A stretch of 64,000 nucleotides of DNA, from positions 62,001-126,000 of the forward strand of contig NZ_JAMTCK010000018.1 of assembly GCF_024171785.1 (NCBI RefSeq), given 5' to 3'. The notes under the pieces are model-generated. The model did no database searches. It saw only the letters and a program-made list of their open reading frames with translations, and was not told where the DNA came from. Source of the stretch: Goodfellowiella coeruleoviolacea. Its GTDB lineage: Bacteria > Actinomycetota > Actinomycetes > Mycobacteriales > Pseudonocardiaceae. Below, piece by piece: positions 18,916 to 27,950 of this stretch; within the stretch, counting starts at the first letter, position 1; every line of letters starts with the position of its first letter. The position numbers were made by a program, and so were the translations under genes.

Positions 18916-19824
18916 TCAGCCCTTCAGTCCGGTGGTGGCCACCCCGCTGACCAGGAATCGCTGGAAGGCGACGAAGAACAGGCCGATCGGCAGCAGCGAC
19001 AGCACCGACATGGCGAACATGGCGCCGTAGGAGGACTGGCTGGTCTGGTCGATGAACAGGCGCAGCCCCAGCGGGATGGTGTAGTTCTCCGCGCTGTTGA
19101 GGTAGATCAACTGGGAGAAGAAGTCGTTCCAGGTCCAGATGAAGGTGAAGATGGACGTGGTCACCAGCGCCGGCCGGGACAGCGGCAGGATCACGTACCG
19201 GAAGATGCGCCACGGGCCGCAGCCGTCGATGCGCGCCGCCTCGTCGAGTTCGGCGGGGATGCCGCGCATGAACTGCACCATCAGGAACACGAAGAACGCG
19301 TCGGTGGCCAGCAGCTTCGGCAGGACCAGCGGCACGAACGTGTCCACCAGCCCCAACTGCTGGAACACCACGTACTGCGGGATCAGCGTGACGTGGGTGG
19401 GCAGCATGATGGTGAGCAGCGCGAACCCGAACAGCGGGCCGCTGAGCGGGAACCGCAGCCGGGCGAACGCGTACCCGGCCAGCGAGCAGGACACCACGTT
19501 GCCCAGCACCGAGCCCGCGGCCACGATCAGCGAGTTGGCCAGGAACCGCCAGAAGGTGACACCGGCGGCGCCGTCCAGCGCCTGCTGGTACCCCTCGCCG
19601 GTCAGCTCGCCCGGGAACAGCTCGCTGAGGTGGGAGACCAGCTCGTCCACCGGCGTCACCGAGGCGCTGAACAGCCACACCACCGGGTAGAGCACCAGCG
19701 CCAGTGCCGCGAGCGCGGCCGCGTGCCAGACCACGCGGCGCAGCCGGGTGGCACCGGCCGGCCGGCGCGGCGGTGGCGGCGCTGGCGCGGCGGTGGGTAC
19801 CTGGGCCAGGACCGGAGCGCTCAC
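18916..19824 (-). CDS. Carbohydrate ABC transporter permease (MalG type)
   Basis: A 302-residue inner-membrane permease of the CUT1 family. An N-terminal Ala/Pro-rich cytoplasmic tail precedes six predicted helices, and the ATPase-docking EAA loop reads EAARIDGCGPWRIFRYVILP. The start overlaps the stop of the MalF-type gene by 4 bases. No ATPase gene is present in the operon, which is usual in actinomycetes where one shared MsiK-type ATPase serves several importers. The sugar is unknown. Confidence 0.93.
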   Translation of the reverse strand: MSAPVLAQVPTAAPAPPPPRRPAGATRLRRVVWHAAALAALALVLYPVVWLFSASVTPVDELVSHLSELFPGELTGEGYQQALDGAAGVTFWRFLANSLIVAAGSVLGNVVSCSLAGYAFARLRFPLSGPLFGFALLTIMLPTHVTLIPQYVVFQQLGLVDTFVPLVLPKLLATDAFFVFLMVQFMRGIPAELDEAARIDGCGPWRIFRYVILPLSRPALVTTSIFTFIWTWNDFFSQLIYLNSAENYTIPLGLRLFIDQTSQSSYGAMFAMSVLSLLPIGLFFVAFQRFLVSGVATTGLKG

Positions 19825-20792
19825 CGTCGGCTCCCCTCATCACCGTAGAAGACCCACAGCCGGGAGGTGCGGAACAGCACCGCGGTGATCACCGCGATGG
19901 CCACCAGCAGCACCCACGCCATGGCCGAGGCGTAGCCCATCCGGAAGTCGGCGAAGCCCCGCTCGTACAGGTAGAGCGTGTAGAACAGGGTGGAGTCGGC
20001 CGGACCGCCGCGCCCGGAGCTGACCACGAACGCCTGGGTGAACGCCTGGAACGCGTGGATGGTCTCCAGCACCAGGTTGAAGAACAGCACCGGGGACAGC
20101 ATCGGCAGGACCACGCTGACCAGCCGACGCCACCAGCCCGCACCGTCCACACTGGCCGCGTCCAGCAGGTCCGGCGGGATCTGCTGCAGGCCGGCCAGGA
20201 AGATCACCATCGGGGCGCCGAACTGCCAGGCCGACAGCAGCACGATCGCCCACAGCGCGTAGCCCGGGTCGTCGACCCAACTGGGCGTGTCAATGCCGAA
20301 CACGCCCAGCGCGCCGGCCACCGGGCCGCCCCGGTCGAAGATCGACCGCCAGGCCAGGGCCAGCCCGACGCTGGCGCCCAGCAGGGACGGCGCGTAGAAC
20401 GCGGAGCGGTAGAAGGCCTGTCCCCTGCCGCGCAACGAGTGCAGCAGCAGCGCCACGGCCAGCGCCAGCAACAGCTTGAGCGGCACCGACACCACCACGT
20501 AGCGCAGGGTCACGCCCACGGCCTGCAGGTAGCGCCGGTCCCCGGTGAACATCTCCCGGTAGTTGGCCAGGCCGACCCACTGCGGGTCGTTGAACAGGTC
20601 GTAGTCGGTGAACGACAGGTACAGCGAGACCACCATCGGGGCCACGGTCAGCCCGATCGCCCCGATCAGCCACGGGGTGAGGAACAGGTAGGCCACGCCA
20701 CCCCGGTCCCGCCGGGAACCACGGGTTCCGCCCGGCCGGCCCCCGGTCATCACCTGGACCGGCGAGGTCACCGCCGGTTCGGCGACCGCCAT
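19821..20792 (-). CDS. Sugar ABC transporter permease (MalF type)
   Basis: A 323-residue permease, partner of the MalG-type protein. Six predicted membrane helices start with VAYLFLTPWLIGAIGLTVAP, and the EAA-type loop reads DAASVDGAGWWRRLVSVVLP. It is preceded by the binding-protein gene (83-base gap) and followed by the MalG-type gene with a 4-base overlap. Both permeases should form the translocation channel for the substrate captured by the lipoprotein encoded upstream. Confidence 0.93.
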   Translation of the reverse strand: MAVAEPAVTSPVQVMTGGRPGGTRGSRRDRGGVAYLFLTPWLIGAIGLTVAPMVVSLYLSFTDYDLFNDPQWVGLANYREMFTGDRRYLQAVGVTLRYVVVSVPLKLLLALAVALLLHSLRGRGQAFYRSAFYAPSLLGASVGLALAWRSIFDRGGPVAGALGVFGIDTPSWVDDPGYALWAIVLLSAWQFGAPMVIFLAGLQQIPPDLLDAASVDGAGWWRRLVSVVLPMLSPVLFFNLVLETIHAFQAFTQAFVVSSGRGGPADSTLFYTLYLYERGFADFRMGYASAMAWVLLVAIAVITAVLFRTSRLWVFYGDEGSRR

Positions 20793-20875
20793 GCCGCCAC
20801 CGCCTTCCTGGCTCAGCGCCTGCCCTGGCTCGGATCCGTCCTGGCCCAGGTCTCCGCCCTGGTTCGGGGACCGCC

Positions 20876-22204
20876 CTAGCCCAGGGTCTGTTCGGCCTCG
20901 TCGAAGAACTGGTTGACGCCGTCGTCGACGGACAACCGTCCGAACGCGACCTCCTGGTACTTGCGGTCGAAGAGCTTGTGCACCGCGCCGTCCCCCTTGG
21001 GCGGGGCCGGGGGCGCGTCACCGAGCTTGCTGTCGATGGCCGCCTCGAAGTCGAAGATCTGTTTGTCCACTCCGGTCAGTCCGGCGCTGATCCGCTCGCG
21101 GATCTTCAGGTTCGGCGGCAGGCCTCGGGTGGCGCCGAGGGCCTTGCCCGCGTCCGGGTCGTTGAGCAGGAAGTCGATCAGCTTCACCGACTCCTCGTGG
21201 TGCTTGCTCCTGGCCGAGACCGACACCATCACCGCCGGCTTGCGGTACATGCCGATGTTGTCGGCGCTGTCCGCCGGGTACGGGGCGATGGCCAGTTCAC
21301 CGCCGTGCGCCTGGACGAAGGCGGGGTAGGTGCTGTCGAAGGTGAACTCGGCGGCCGACTGCTTGCGGCCCAGCGGGCTCTGCTCCGGCCCGGTGGACAC
21401 CACCAGGGTGTTCAGCTCGGCCGGGGTGGCCGCGCCGGTGTCGCGGAACCGCTGGGACAGCCGCCAGTACTCGGCGAGGTCGGACTTGGCGAAGCCCAGT
21501 TCGCCATCGGCGGTGTACAGCGCCTTGCCGCGCTGGCGCAGCCAGATCTCGAAGGCGTCCTCGTTCATGCCGAAGTCGGTGACGCCGTGGACCTGGCCGT
21601 TCGCGTCGTGGATCCGCTGGGCGGCGTCGCGGTACTGCTCCCAGGTCAGTGGCTGGTCCGCGGTGGGCACGGGCAGTCCGGCTGCCTGGAACACGGCCGG
21701 GTCGTAGGCCATGACCGTGGTGTTCTGGCCCAGCGGCAGCGCAGCCAGCTTGTCGTTGGACCTGCCGGTGTTGGCGAAGCCCTGGTTCCACTCGTCCAGC
21801 CGCAGCTGCTTGCCGACAAAGGGCCCCAGGTCCAGCAGCACGCCCCGGCCCGCGTACTCGTTGAGGTAGCGGTAGTCCATCTGCATGACGTCGGGGGCGT
21901 TGCCGCCGGCGGTCTCGGTGGCCAGCTTGTCGAAGAACGCCTGGTAGTCCGAGAAGCTGGTGTCCACCTGGATGTTCGGGTTGCGCTCCTCGAACAGCGC
22001 GATGGCCTTCTCGGTGACGTCGGCCCGCTGCTGGTTGCCCCACCAGACGAAGCGCAGGGTCACCTTGCCGTCGGATGCTCCGCTGCCGCACGCCGCCAGC
22101 AGGGCCGCCACGGGAACCAGCACGACGAGCGCGGCCAACGCGGCCAGCCGGGAGCCGCCGCGCCCGCTCCGCCCCGCCGCTGCCGCCAACCTGGGTACTG
22201 CCAT
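20876..22204 (-). CDS. Extracellular sugar-binding lipoprotein (ABC importer)
   Basis: A 442-residue solute-binding protein. The signal peptide ends in a lipobox (VPVAALLAAC), so it is membrane anchored. The mature part is a family 1 solute-binding fold: VTLRFVWWGNQQRADV, NAPDVMQMDYRYLNEYA, and a C-terminal GVNQFFDEAEQTL. It is the first gene of the importer operon, transcribed from a promoter around 22409-22437 with a LacI-type operator. Oligosaccharide import is likely; the specific sugar is not evident. Confidence 0.93.
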   Translation of the reverse strand: MAVPRLAAAAGRSGRGGSRLAALAALVVLVPVAALLAACGSGASDGKVTLRFVWWGNQQRADVTEKAIALFEERNPNIQVDTSFSDYQAFFDKLATETAGGNAPDVMQMDYRYLNEYAGRGVLLDLGPFVGKQLRLDEWNQGFANTGRSNDKLAALPLGQNTTVMAYDPAVFQAAGLPVPTADQPLTWEQYRDAAQRIHDANGQVHGVTDFGMNEDAFEIWLRQRGKALYTADGELGFAKSDLAEYWRLSQRFRDTGAATPAELNTLVVSTGPEQSPLGRKQSAAEFTFDSTYPAFVQAHGGELAIAPYPADSADNIGMYRKPAVMVSVSARSKHHEESVKLIDFLLNDPDAGKALGATRGLPPNLKIRERISAGLTGVDKQIFDFEAAIDSKLGDAPPAPPKGDGAVHKLFDRKYQEVAFGRLSVDDGVNQFFDEAEQTLG

Positions 22205-22384
22205 CCGCCTGCCTCTCTGCGCTGGGAGGTGCCGATGTCCACCGCCGCCGGGGCGGCACGCCGGGAAGCTGTCTACTGTGGACTCCCGGGCGCCCGCTCC
22301 CGGTGGCCGTCCTCGGTCCCGGTGAGCTGTTCGAGCCGGTCCGCTTGCTGTTGTTCCGCTGCCGAACTTGGCTGTGCCAGGTGA

Positions 22385-22398
22385 TGAAAGCGCTTACT
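22385..22398. promoter_or_regulatory. LacI-family operator
   Basis: TGAAAGCGCTTACT contains the palindrome AAGCGCTT with the central CpG-type GCGC core typical of LacI/GalR operators. It sits directly after the -10 of the sugar operon promoter, where bound repressor would block initiation. The regulator gene is divergent and adjacent. Autoregulation of that gene is also possible. Confidence 0.75.
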
Positions 22399-22408
22399 GT
22401 GATGGCTG

Positions 22409-22437
22409 AACGTAGGGGCGCCGCAGCAGCGTGTCAA
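22409..22437 (-). promoter_or_regulatory. Sigma-70-type promoter of the sugar ABC operon
   Basis: On the minus strand a perfect -35 TTGACA (22437-22432) is separated by exactly 17 bases from the -10 TACGTT (22414-22409). Transcription would start near 22402, leaving a leader of about 200 bases. A LacI-type palindrome lies immediately downstream. Confidence 0.75.
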
Positions 22438-22544
22438 GGTCGATTTCCCTTGCTCAGCAGGCAATTGACAGAATTGGCCGCAACCGGCCACGGTAGAAAG
22501 CCCTTGCCTGCGCCATACTCGGCCTCGCCGAGGAAGGAGCCCCC

Positions 22545-22631
22545 ATGCACAGCCCCCGGCCCGAGATCGGCGGACCGCCAAGGACCGCCCACGCGCACCC
22601 GCGGTCGCGCTGCCCTCGACGGCAGCGGTGA
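22545..22631 (+). CDS. Putative 28-codon leader peptide overlapping the lacI-type start
   Basis: An ATG with AAGGAG 5 bases upstream opens a 28-codon reading frame rich in Arg and Pro. Its TGA stop overlaps the GTG start of the regulator gene in a GTGA arrangement. The regulator itself has no independent Shine-Dalgarno, so translation of this short frame could be needed for coupled translation of the regulator. It has no recognisable homology, and only the start signal, length and overlap support it. Confidence 0.45.
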   Translation: MHSPRPEIGGPPRTAHAHPRSRCPRRQR

Positions 22632-23698
22632 CCAGCCGGCAGCGCGCCGCCACGAGCGTCACGCTCGCCGACGTGGCGGCCAGGGCCGGTGTCTCCCCGG
22701 CCACGGTCTCCCGGGTCCTCAACGACAGCTACCCGGTGTCGGCCAGCACCCGCGACCGGGTGACGCGGGCCGTGCGCGAGTTGAAGTACGTGGTCAACGG
22801 GCACGCCAGGGCGCTGGCCGCGAGCACCTCGATGGTGGTCGGCGTGATCGTCAACGACGTGTCGGACCCGTTCTTCTCACAGATCGTGCGGGGCATCCAG
22901 ACCGAGGCGGCGCACGACGGCAAGCTCGTGGTCATCTGCAACACCGAGGGTGAGCCCGCGCGGGAACTGAGCTACCTGGAACTGCTGCGCCAGCAGCGGG
23001 CCCACTCGGTGCTGCTCACCGGCGCGGCCGTGGACGACCCGGTGCACCTGGCCGAACTGGCCGAGCAGGGCCGCGGCCTGCTGGCCCAGGGCGGCCGGCT
23101 GGTGCTGTGCGGCCGGCCGCGGCTGCCCGACGTGGACGCACCCGCGGTCACCTTCGCCAACCACGCCGGGGCCAGCGCGCTGGCCAGGCACCTGGTCGAA
23201 CTGGGGCACCGCAGGATCGCCTACCTGACCGGCCCGCTGGGCCGCACCACCACGGCCGAGCGGTTCGCCGGGTTCCGCGAGCAGCTCGCCGCGGCCGGCG
23301 TGCCCCTGGCGCCCGAGCTGGTCCTGTCCGGCGGGTTCACCCGGGCCGCCGGCTACGACAACACCCGGGCGCTGCTGGCCGCCGGCGCCGAGTTCACCGC
23401 GCTGGTCACGGCCAACGACGCCATGGCCTTCGGCGCGCTGGCCGCACTGCGCGAGCACGGCATCGACGTGCCCGACCAGGTGTCCGTGGCCGGGTTCGAC
23501 GACCTGCCGTTCTGCGTGGACAGCGCCCCGCCGCTGACCACGGTGCGGCTGCCGCTGACCGAGGCCGGGGCACTCGCCGCCCGGCTGGCCGCCGGCCGGG
23601 AGCCGGTGCCCTTCGGCGGGGTGGTGACCCTCCAGGGCGAACTCGTGGTGCGCCGCACCGTCAACCGGCCGCCCAGCCAGCCCGGTGGTCAGCGGTAG
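22628..23698 (+). CDS. LacI family transcriptional regulator
   Basis: A 356-residue repressor. Residues 11-35 form the helix-turn-helix (VTLADVAARAGVSPATVSRV) followed by the hinge helix region (GHARALAASTSMVVGVIV). The rest is a periplasmic-binding-like sugar sensor, with the typical VSVAGFDDLPF near the C-terminus. It is divergent from the sugar importer operon and very likely represses it through the AAGCGCTT palindrome. The start is GTG 22628, overlapped by an upstream short reading frame. It converges on polA with 50 bases between stops. Confidence 0.93.
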   Translation: MTSRQRAATSVTLADVAARAGVSPATVSRVLNDSYPVSASTRDRVTRAVRELKYVVNGHARALAASTSMVVGVIVNDVSDPFFSQIVRGIQTEAAHDGKLVVICNTEGEPARELSYLELLRQQRAHSVLLTGAAVDDPVHLAELAEQGRGLLAQGGRLVLCGRPRLPDVDAPAVTFANHAGASALARHLVELGHRRIAYLTGPLGRTTTAERFAGFREQLAAAGVPLAPELVLSGGFTRAAGYDNTRALLAAGAEFTALVTANDAMAFGALAALREHGIDVPDQVSVAGFDDLPFCVDSAPPLTTVRLPLTEAGALAARLAAGREPVPFGGVVTLQGELVVRRTVNRPPSQPGGQR

Positions 23699-23748
23699 CG
23701 CGCCCCGATCAGCTCGCCGCCGCGACCCGCTCCCCGGCCCGGCGCCGG

Positions 23749-26466
23749 TCAGTGCGCGGCGTCGTCCCAGGAGCGGCCGAAGCCCACCGACACCTCCAGC
23801 GGCACCTCCAGCTGGTAGGCGCCGCCCATCTGCTCCCGGACCAGGGCCTCGACCTCCTCGCGCTCGCCGTTGGCCACCTCCAGCACCAGTTCGTCGTGCA
23901 CCTGCAGCAGCGTGCGCGAACGCAGGCCGCGCTCGCGCAGGGCCCGGTGCACGCCGAGCATGGCGATCTTGATGATGTCGGCGGCGCTGCCCTGGATGGG
24001 CGCGTTGAGCGCCATCCGCTCGGCCATCTCCCGGCGCTGGCGGTTGTCGCTGGTCAGGTCGGGCAGGTAGCGGCGGCGACCCAGGATGGTCTCGGTGTAG
24101 CCGTCCTTGCGCGCCTGTTCCACCACGGCGTGCAGGTAGTCGCGCACCGCGCCGAACCGGGCGAAGTAGGCGTCCATCTGCGCCTTGGACTCCTCGGCGG
24201 AGATCCGCAGCTGCTGGGCCAGCCCGTACACGGACAGCCCGTAGGCCAGGCCGTAGGACATCGCCTTGACCCGGCGGCGCAGCTCCGGCGTCACCTCCTC
24301 CGAGGGCACGCCGAACGCCCGGGACGCGACAAAGGTGTGCAGGTCCTCGCCGGTGCGGAACGCCTCGATCAGCCCCTGGTCGCCGGACAGGTGCGCCATG
24401 ATCCGCATCTCGATCTGGCTGTAGTCGGCGGTCATCAGCACGCTGTCGGCGGCACCGACCACGAACGCCTGCCTGATCCGCCGGCCCTCGTCGGTGCGGA
24501 TGGGGATGTTCTGCAGGTTGGGGTCGGTGGAGGACAGCCGGCCGGTGGCGGCGATGGTCTGCTGGAAGGTGGTGTGGATGCGCCCGTCGTCGGCGACCGA
24601 CCGCAGCAGACCGTCCACTGTGGTCTGCAACTTGTCGACGTCCCGGTAGGCCAGCAGGTGCTGGAGGAACGGGTGCTGGGTGGTCGCGTAGAGGTTCTGC
24701 AGCGCCTCCGCGTCGGTGGTGTAGCCGGTCTTGGTGCGCTTGGTCTTGGGCATGCCCAGCTCGTCGAACAGCACGACCTGGAGCTGCTTGGGCGAGCGGA
24801 GGTTGATCTCCTTGCCGATCACCCCGTAGGCGTCCTGCGCGATCTGCTTGAGCCGGGCGAGGAAGTCGGTGGACAGCGCGGACAGGTAGTCGACGTCGAC
24901 CGCGATGCCGGCCGACTCCATCTCGGCCAGCACCGCCATCAGCGGCATCTCCACCTCGGCGAGCAGCCGCTGGCCGCCGATCCGCTCCAGCGCCAGGTCC
25001 AGCGCCTGGGCCAGTTCGGCGACCGCCTTGGCCCGCACCAGCTCCGCACCGGCGGCCCGCTCCTGGTCGTCCTCCTCGGTGCTGAGCAGGGACAGCTGAC
25101 CGTCGTCCTCGGGCTCCTCGGCCCGCAGCTCCCGCTGCAGGTAGCGCAGCACCAGGTCGTCCAGGGCGAACGAGCGCTGGCCGGGGCGCACCAGGTAGGC
25201 GGCCAGCGCGGTGTCCATGCTCAGTCCGGCCACGGTCCAGCCGCGGGAGCGCAGCGCGCGCAGCCCCAGCTTCAGGTCGTGGCCGGCCTTGGCCACGTCC
25301 GGGTCGGCCAGCCAGGCGGCCAGCGCCTGCTCGTCGGCCTCGGTGAGCGCGGTCACGTCCAGGTAGCCGCCCTCGCCGTCGACCGTGGCCAGGGCCAGCC
25401 CGACCAGGTCGGGGCCACCGGGTCGGGTGGCGCCGGCCGTGGGCGCGAAGCGCAGGGACAGGCCGACCCGGCCGGACCTGGCGTGCTGGTCCAGCCACTG
25501 GGCCACGGTGTCCGGGGCGACCCGTCCGCCGCTGATCTCGAAGCCCTCCTCGGCCTCCGGCTCGGCGGTGGACAGGGTGGCGAACAGCCGGTCCCGCAGC
25601 ACGCGGAACTCCAGGTCGTCGAACAGGCGGTGCACGGCATCCCGGTCCCACGGCCGCAACACCAGGTCGTCGGGCTGCACGCCGACCTCGACGTCGTGCA
25701 CCAGCTGGGTGAGCTGGCGGTTGAGCAGCACGCTGTCCAGGTGCGCGCGCAGCGCGTCACCGGCCTTGCCCCGCACCTCGTCCACCCGGTCGACCAGGCC
25801 GTCCAGCGAGCCGTACTCGGTGATCCACTTGGTGATGGTCTTCTCCCCCACCCCCGGGATCTTGGGCAGGTTGTCCGAGGGGTCGCCGCGCAGCGCGGCG
25901 AAGTCGGGGTACTGGGCCGGCGTCAGCCCGTACTTCTCCACCACCGCCTCGGGCGTGAACCTGGTCAGGTCGGACACGCCCTTGCGCGGGTACAGCACGG
26001 TGACCTGGTCGTTGACCAGTTGCAGCACGTCCCGGTCGCCGGTGCAGATGACCACGGCGAAGCCCTCGGCCGAGGCCATCGTGGTCAGGGTGGCGATGAC
26101 GTCGTCGGCCTCGTAGTTCTCCTTGCGCAGCACCGGGATGTTGAGCGCGCCCAACACCTCCTGGATCAGGCTGACCTGACCCTTGAACTCGTCGGGCGTG
26201 GCCGACCGGTTCGCCTTGTACTCGGCGTAGGCCTCGGTGCGGAAGGTCTTGCGGGAGACGTCGAAGGCCACCGCGATGTGCGAGGGCTGCTCGTCGCGCA
26301 GCAGGTTGATGAGCATGGAGGTGAACCCGTACACGGCGTTGGTGAACTGCCCGGTGTGGGTCTGGAAGTTCTCCTGGGGCAGCGCGTAGAACGCCCGGTA
26401 GGCCATGGAGTGGCCGTCGACCAGCAGCAGCTTGCGCGTGCCCGCGCGGGTGGTGGACGTGGTCAT
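23749..26466 (-). CDS. polA: DNA polymerase I
   Basis: A 905-residue family A DNA polymerase for gap filling and Okazaki fragment maturation. The N-terminal 5' nuclease domain begins with LLLVDGHSMAYRAF and includes YEADDVIATL and GVGEKTITKW. The middle region is a 3'-5' exonuclease-like fold that lacks the usual catalytic acidic set, as in other actinobacteria. The polymerase domain shows motif A DYSQIEMRIMAHLS, motif B RRRVKAMSYGLAYG and motif C QVHDELVLEV. Its position between the liv operon and rpsA fits the mycobacterial neighbourhood. Confidence 0.97.
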   Translation of the reverse strand: MTTSTTRAGTRKLLLVDGHSMAYRAFYALPQENFQTHTGQFTNAVYGFTSMLINLLRDEQPSHIAVAFDVSRKTFRTEAYAEYKANRSATPDEFKGQVSLIQEVLGALNIPVLRKENYEADDVIATLTTMASAEGFAVVICTGDRDVLQLVNDQVTVLYPRKGVSDLTRFTPEAVVEKYGLTPAQYPDFAALRGDPSDNLPKIPGVGEKTITKWITEYGSLDGLVDRVDEVRGKAGDALRAHLDSVLLNRQLTQLVHDVEVGVQPDDLVLRPWDRDAVHRLFDDLEFRVLRDRLFATLSTAEPEAEEGFEISGGRVAPDTVAQWLDQHARSGRVGLSLRFAPTAGATRPGGPDLVGLALATVDGEGGYLDVTALTEADEQALAAWLADPDVAKAGHDLKLGLRALRSRGWTVAGLSMDTALAAYLVRPGQRSFALDDLVLRYLQRELRAEEPEDDGQLSLLSTEEDDQERAAGAELVRAKAVAELAQALDLALERIGGQRLLAEVEMPLMAVLAEMESAGIAVDVDYLSALSTDFLARLKQIAQDAYGVIGKEINLRSPKQLQVVLFDELGMPKTKRTKTGYTTDAEALQNLYATTQHPFLQHLLAYRDVDKLQTTVDGLLRSVADDGRIHTTFQQTIAATGRLSSTDPNLQNIPIRTDEGRRIRQAFVVGAADSVLMTADYSQIEMRIMAHLSGDQGLIEAFRTGEDLHTFVASRAFGVPSEEVTPELRRRVKAMSYGLAYGLSVYGLAQQLRISAEESKAQMDAYFARFGAVRDYLHAVVEQARKDGYTETILGRRRYLPDLTSDNRQRREMAERMALNAPIQGSAADIIKIAMLGVHRALRERGLRSRTLLQVHDELVLEVANGEREEVEALVREQMGGAYQLEVPLEVSVGFGRSWDDAAH

Positions 26467-26629
26467 GCCAGCACCTCACTCCCGGTGTCGCGCACCGCAC
26501 GGATGGTGGTGTGTCCTCGCCTGGTTCGCTCGCTCCGCTGGCTCACGCCGCGAGTCTAGGGTGGACCACCGACAACGCCACACGGCACCGAAGGTGTGCC
26601 CCGCCACGACCAGCCGACCGGAGACGCCC

Positions 26630-27127
26630 GTGACCGCTCCCGCCCCCTCCTCCCAGCCGACCCAGGCCGCCGCCACCGACGCCCCCAGCGCCGACGCCCC
26701 CAGCGCCGACGTCCCCGGTGCCGACGCACTGGGTGACGCCGACCAGTTGGCCACCCGGATGGGCATCGAGATCACCGAGTGGAACCGCGACCGCCTGGTG
26801 GGCACCATGCCCGTCGCGGGCAACCGTCAACCGTTCGGGTTACTGCACGGCGGCGCCAGCGCGGTGCTCGCCGAGACACTGGGCTCGTACGCGGCCGTGA
26901 TGCACGTCGCCCCCGAGCGGATCGCGGTGGGCACCGAACTGTCCTGCACCCACCACCGGGCCGTGCGCACCGGCCGGGTCACCGGGGTGGCCACCCCGCT
27001 GCACGTCGGCGGGAGCGTGGCCACCTTCGAGATCGTCATCTCCGACGAGGCCGGCCGGCGGGTCTGCACCGCCCGACTGACCTGCATGCTGCGCCAGCGC
27101 CCACCGGGCGAGCGCGCCGCGCGGTAG
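26630..27127 (+). CDS. Hotdog-fold PaaI/YdiI-type thioesterase
   Basis: A 165-residue protein starting at GTG with GGAG 7 bases upstream. After an Ala/Asp/Pro-rich N-terminal tail of about 40 residues, a single hotdog domain follows: GTMPVAGNRQPFGLLHGGA, with the active-site segment LLHGGASAVLAETLGSYA, and a C-terminal ARLTCMLRQR. These enzymes hydrolyse acyl- or aroyl-CoA thioesters; relatives include the menaquinone-pathway enzyme MenI/YdiI. It is divergent from polA and converges on livF. Confidence 0.88.
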   Translation: MTAPAPSSQPTQAAATDAPSADAPSADVPGADALGDADQLATRMGIEITEWNRDRLVGTMPVAGNRQPFGLLHGGASAVLAETLGSYAAVMHVAPERIAVGTELSCTHHRAVRTGRVTGVATPLHVGGSVATFEIVISDEAGRRVCTARLTCMLRQRPPGERAAR

Positions 27128-27236
27128 TCGACCGACAACGGTCCGCTGTGGACGCCCGGCCCGCCGGGTAGCGCCCCCGCGACAACGGAAGGGGTGGCGG
27201 CCGGCGCACCGACCACCACCCCGCGCACTCACCCGC

Positions 27237-27950
27237 TCACGCCACGCCCAGGTACGCCTCCTTGATCGAGGCGTCGTTGAGCAGTTCCTGCCCGGTGCCG
27301 GTGCGACTGATGCTGCCGGTCTCCAGCACGTAGGCCCGGTGCGCCCGGCTCAGCGCCTGCTGGGCGTTCTGCTCGACCAGCAGCACGGTGGTGCCCTGTT
27401 CGTTGATCTCGGTGATGATCCGGAAGATCTGCTGGATGAACTGCGGGGCCAGCCCCATGGACGGCTCGTCGAGCAGCAGCAGCCTCGGCCGGGCCATCAG
27501 CGCCCTGCCGATCGCCAGCATCTGCTGCTCGCCGCCGGACATGGTGCCGCCCGCCTGGTTCTTGCGTTCGGCCAGCCTGGGGAACAGCGTGAACACCCGG
27601 TCGAGGTCCTCGGCGAGGTTCTTGCGGTCCTTGCGGGAGTAGGCCCCCATGTCCAGGTTCTCCATCACCGTCATGCCGGGGAACACGCCCCGGCCCTCCG
27701 GTGACTGCGAGATGCCCCGCACCACGCGCAGGTCCGCGCGCAGCGTGCTGATGTCCTCACCGTCGAAGGTGATGGTGCCGCCGGAGAGCGGCCGGATCCC
27801 GGAGATCGCCCGCATGGTGGTGGTCTTGCCGGCGCCGTTGGCGCCGATCAGCGTGACGATCTCGCCCTGCTCGACCGTGAGGGACACGTCGGACAGCGCC
27901 TGGATCCGACCGTAGTGGACGGACACAGTGGACAGCTCAAGCAACGCCAT
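27237..27950 (-). CDS. livF: Branched-chain amino acid ABC transporter ATPase LivF
   Basis: A 237-residue ABC ATPase. Walker A is GANGAGKTT, signature MSGGEQQM, Walker B LLLLDEPSMGL, and the C-terminal TGTGQELLND is typical of LivF. With LivG it powers the LivHM permease. It is the last gene of the livKHMGF operon, and its 5' end overlaps livG by 14 bases. Confidence 0.95.
   Translation of the reverse strand: MALLELSTVSVHYGRIQALSDVSLTVEQGEIVTLIGANGAGKTTTMRAISGIRPLSGGTITFDGEDISTLRADLRVVRGISQSPEGRGVFPGMTVMENLDMGAYSRKDRKNLAEDLDRVFTLFPRLAERKNQAGGTMSGGEQQMLAIGRALMARPRLLLLDEPSMGLAPQFIQQIFRIITEINEQGTTVLLVEQNAQQALSRAHRAYVLETGSISRTGTGQELLNDASIKEAYLGVA

Noticed and set aside
24609-24631. Inverted repeat around GTCCACTGT in polA as a third copy of the 15-base palindrome
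   Set aside because: Only GTCCAC and GTGG match, and the codons are conserved polymerase sequence, so it is likely coincidental.
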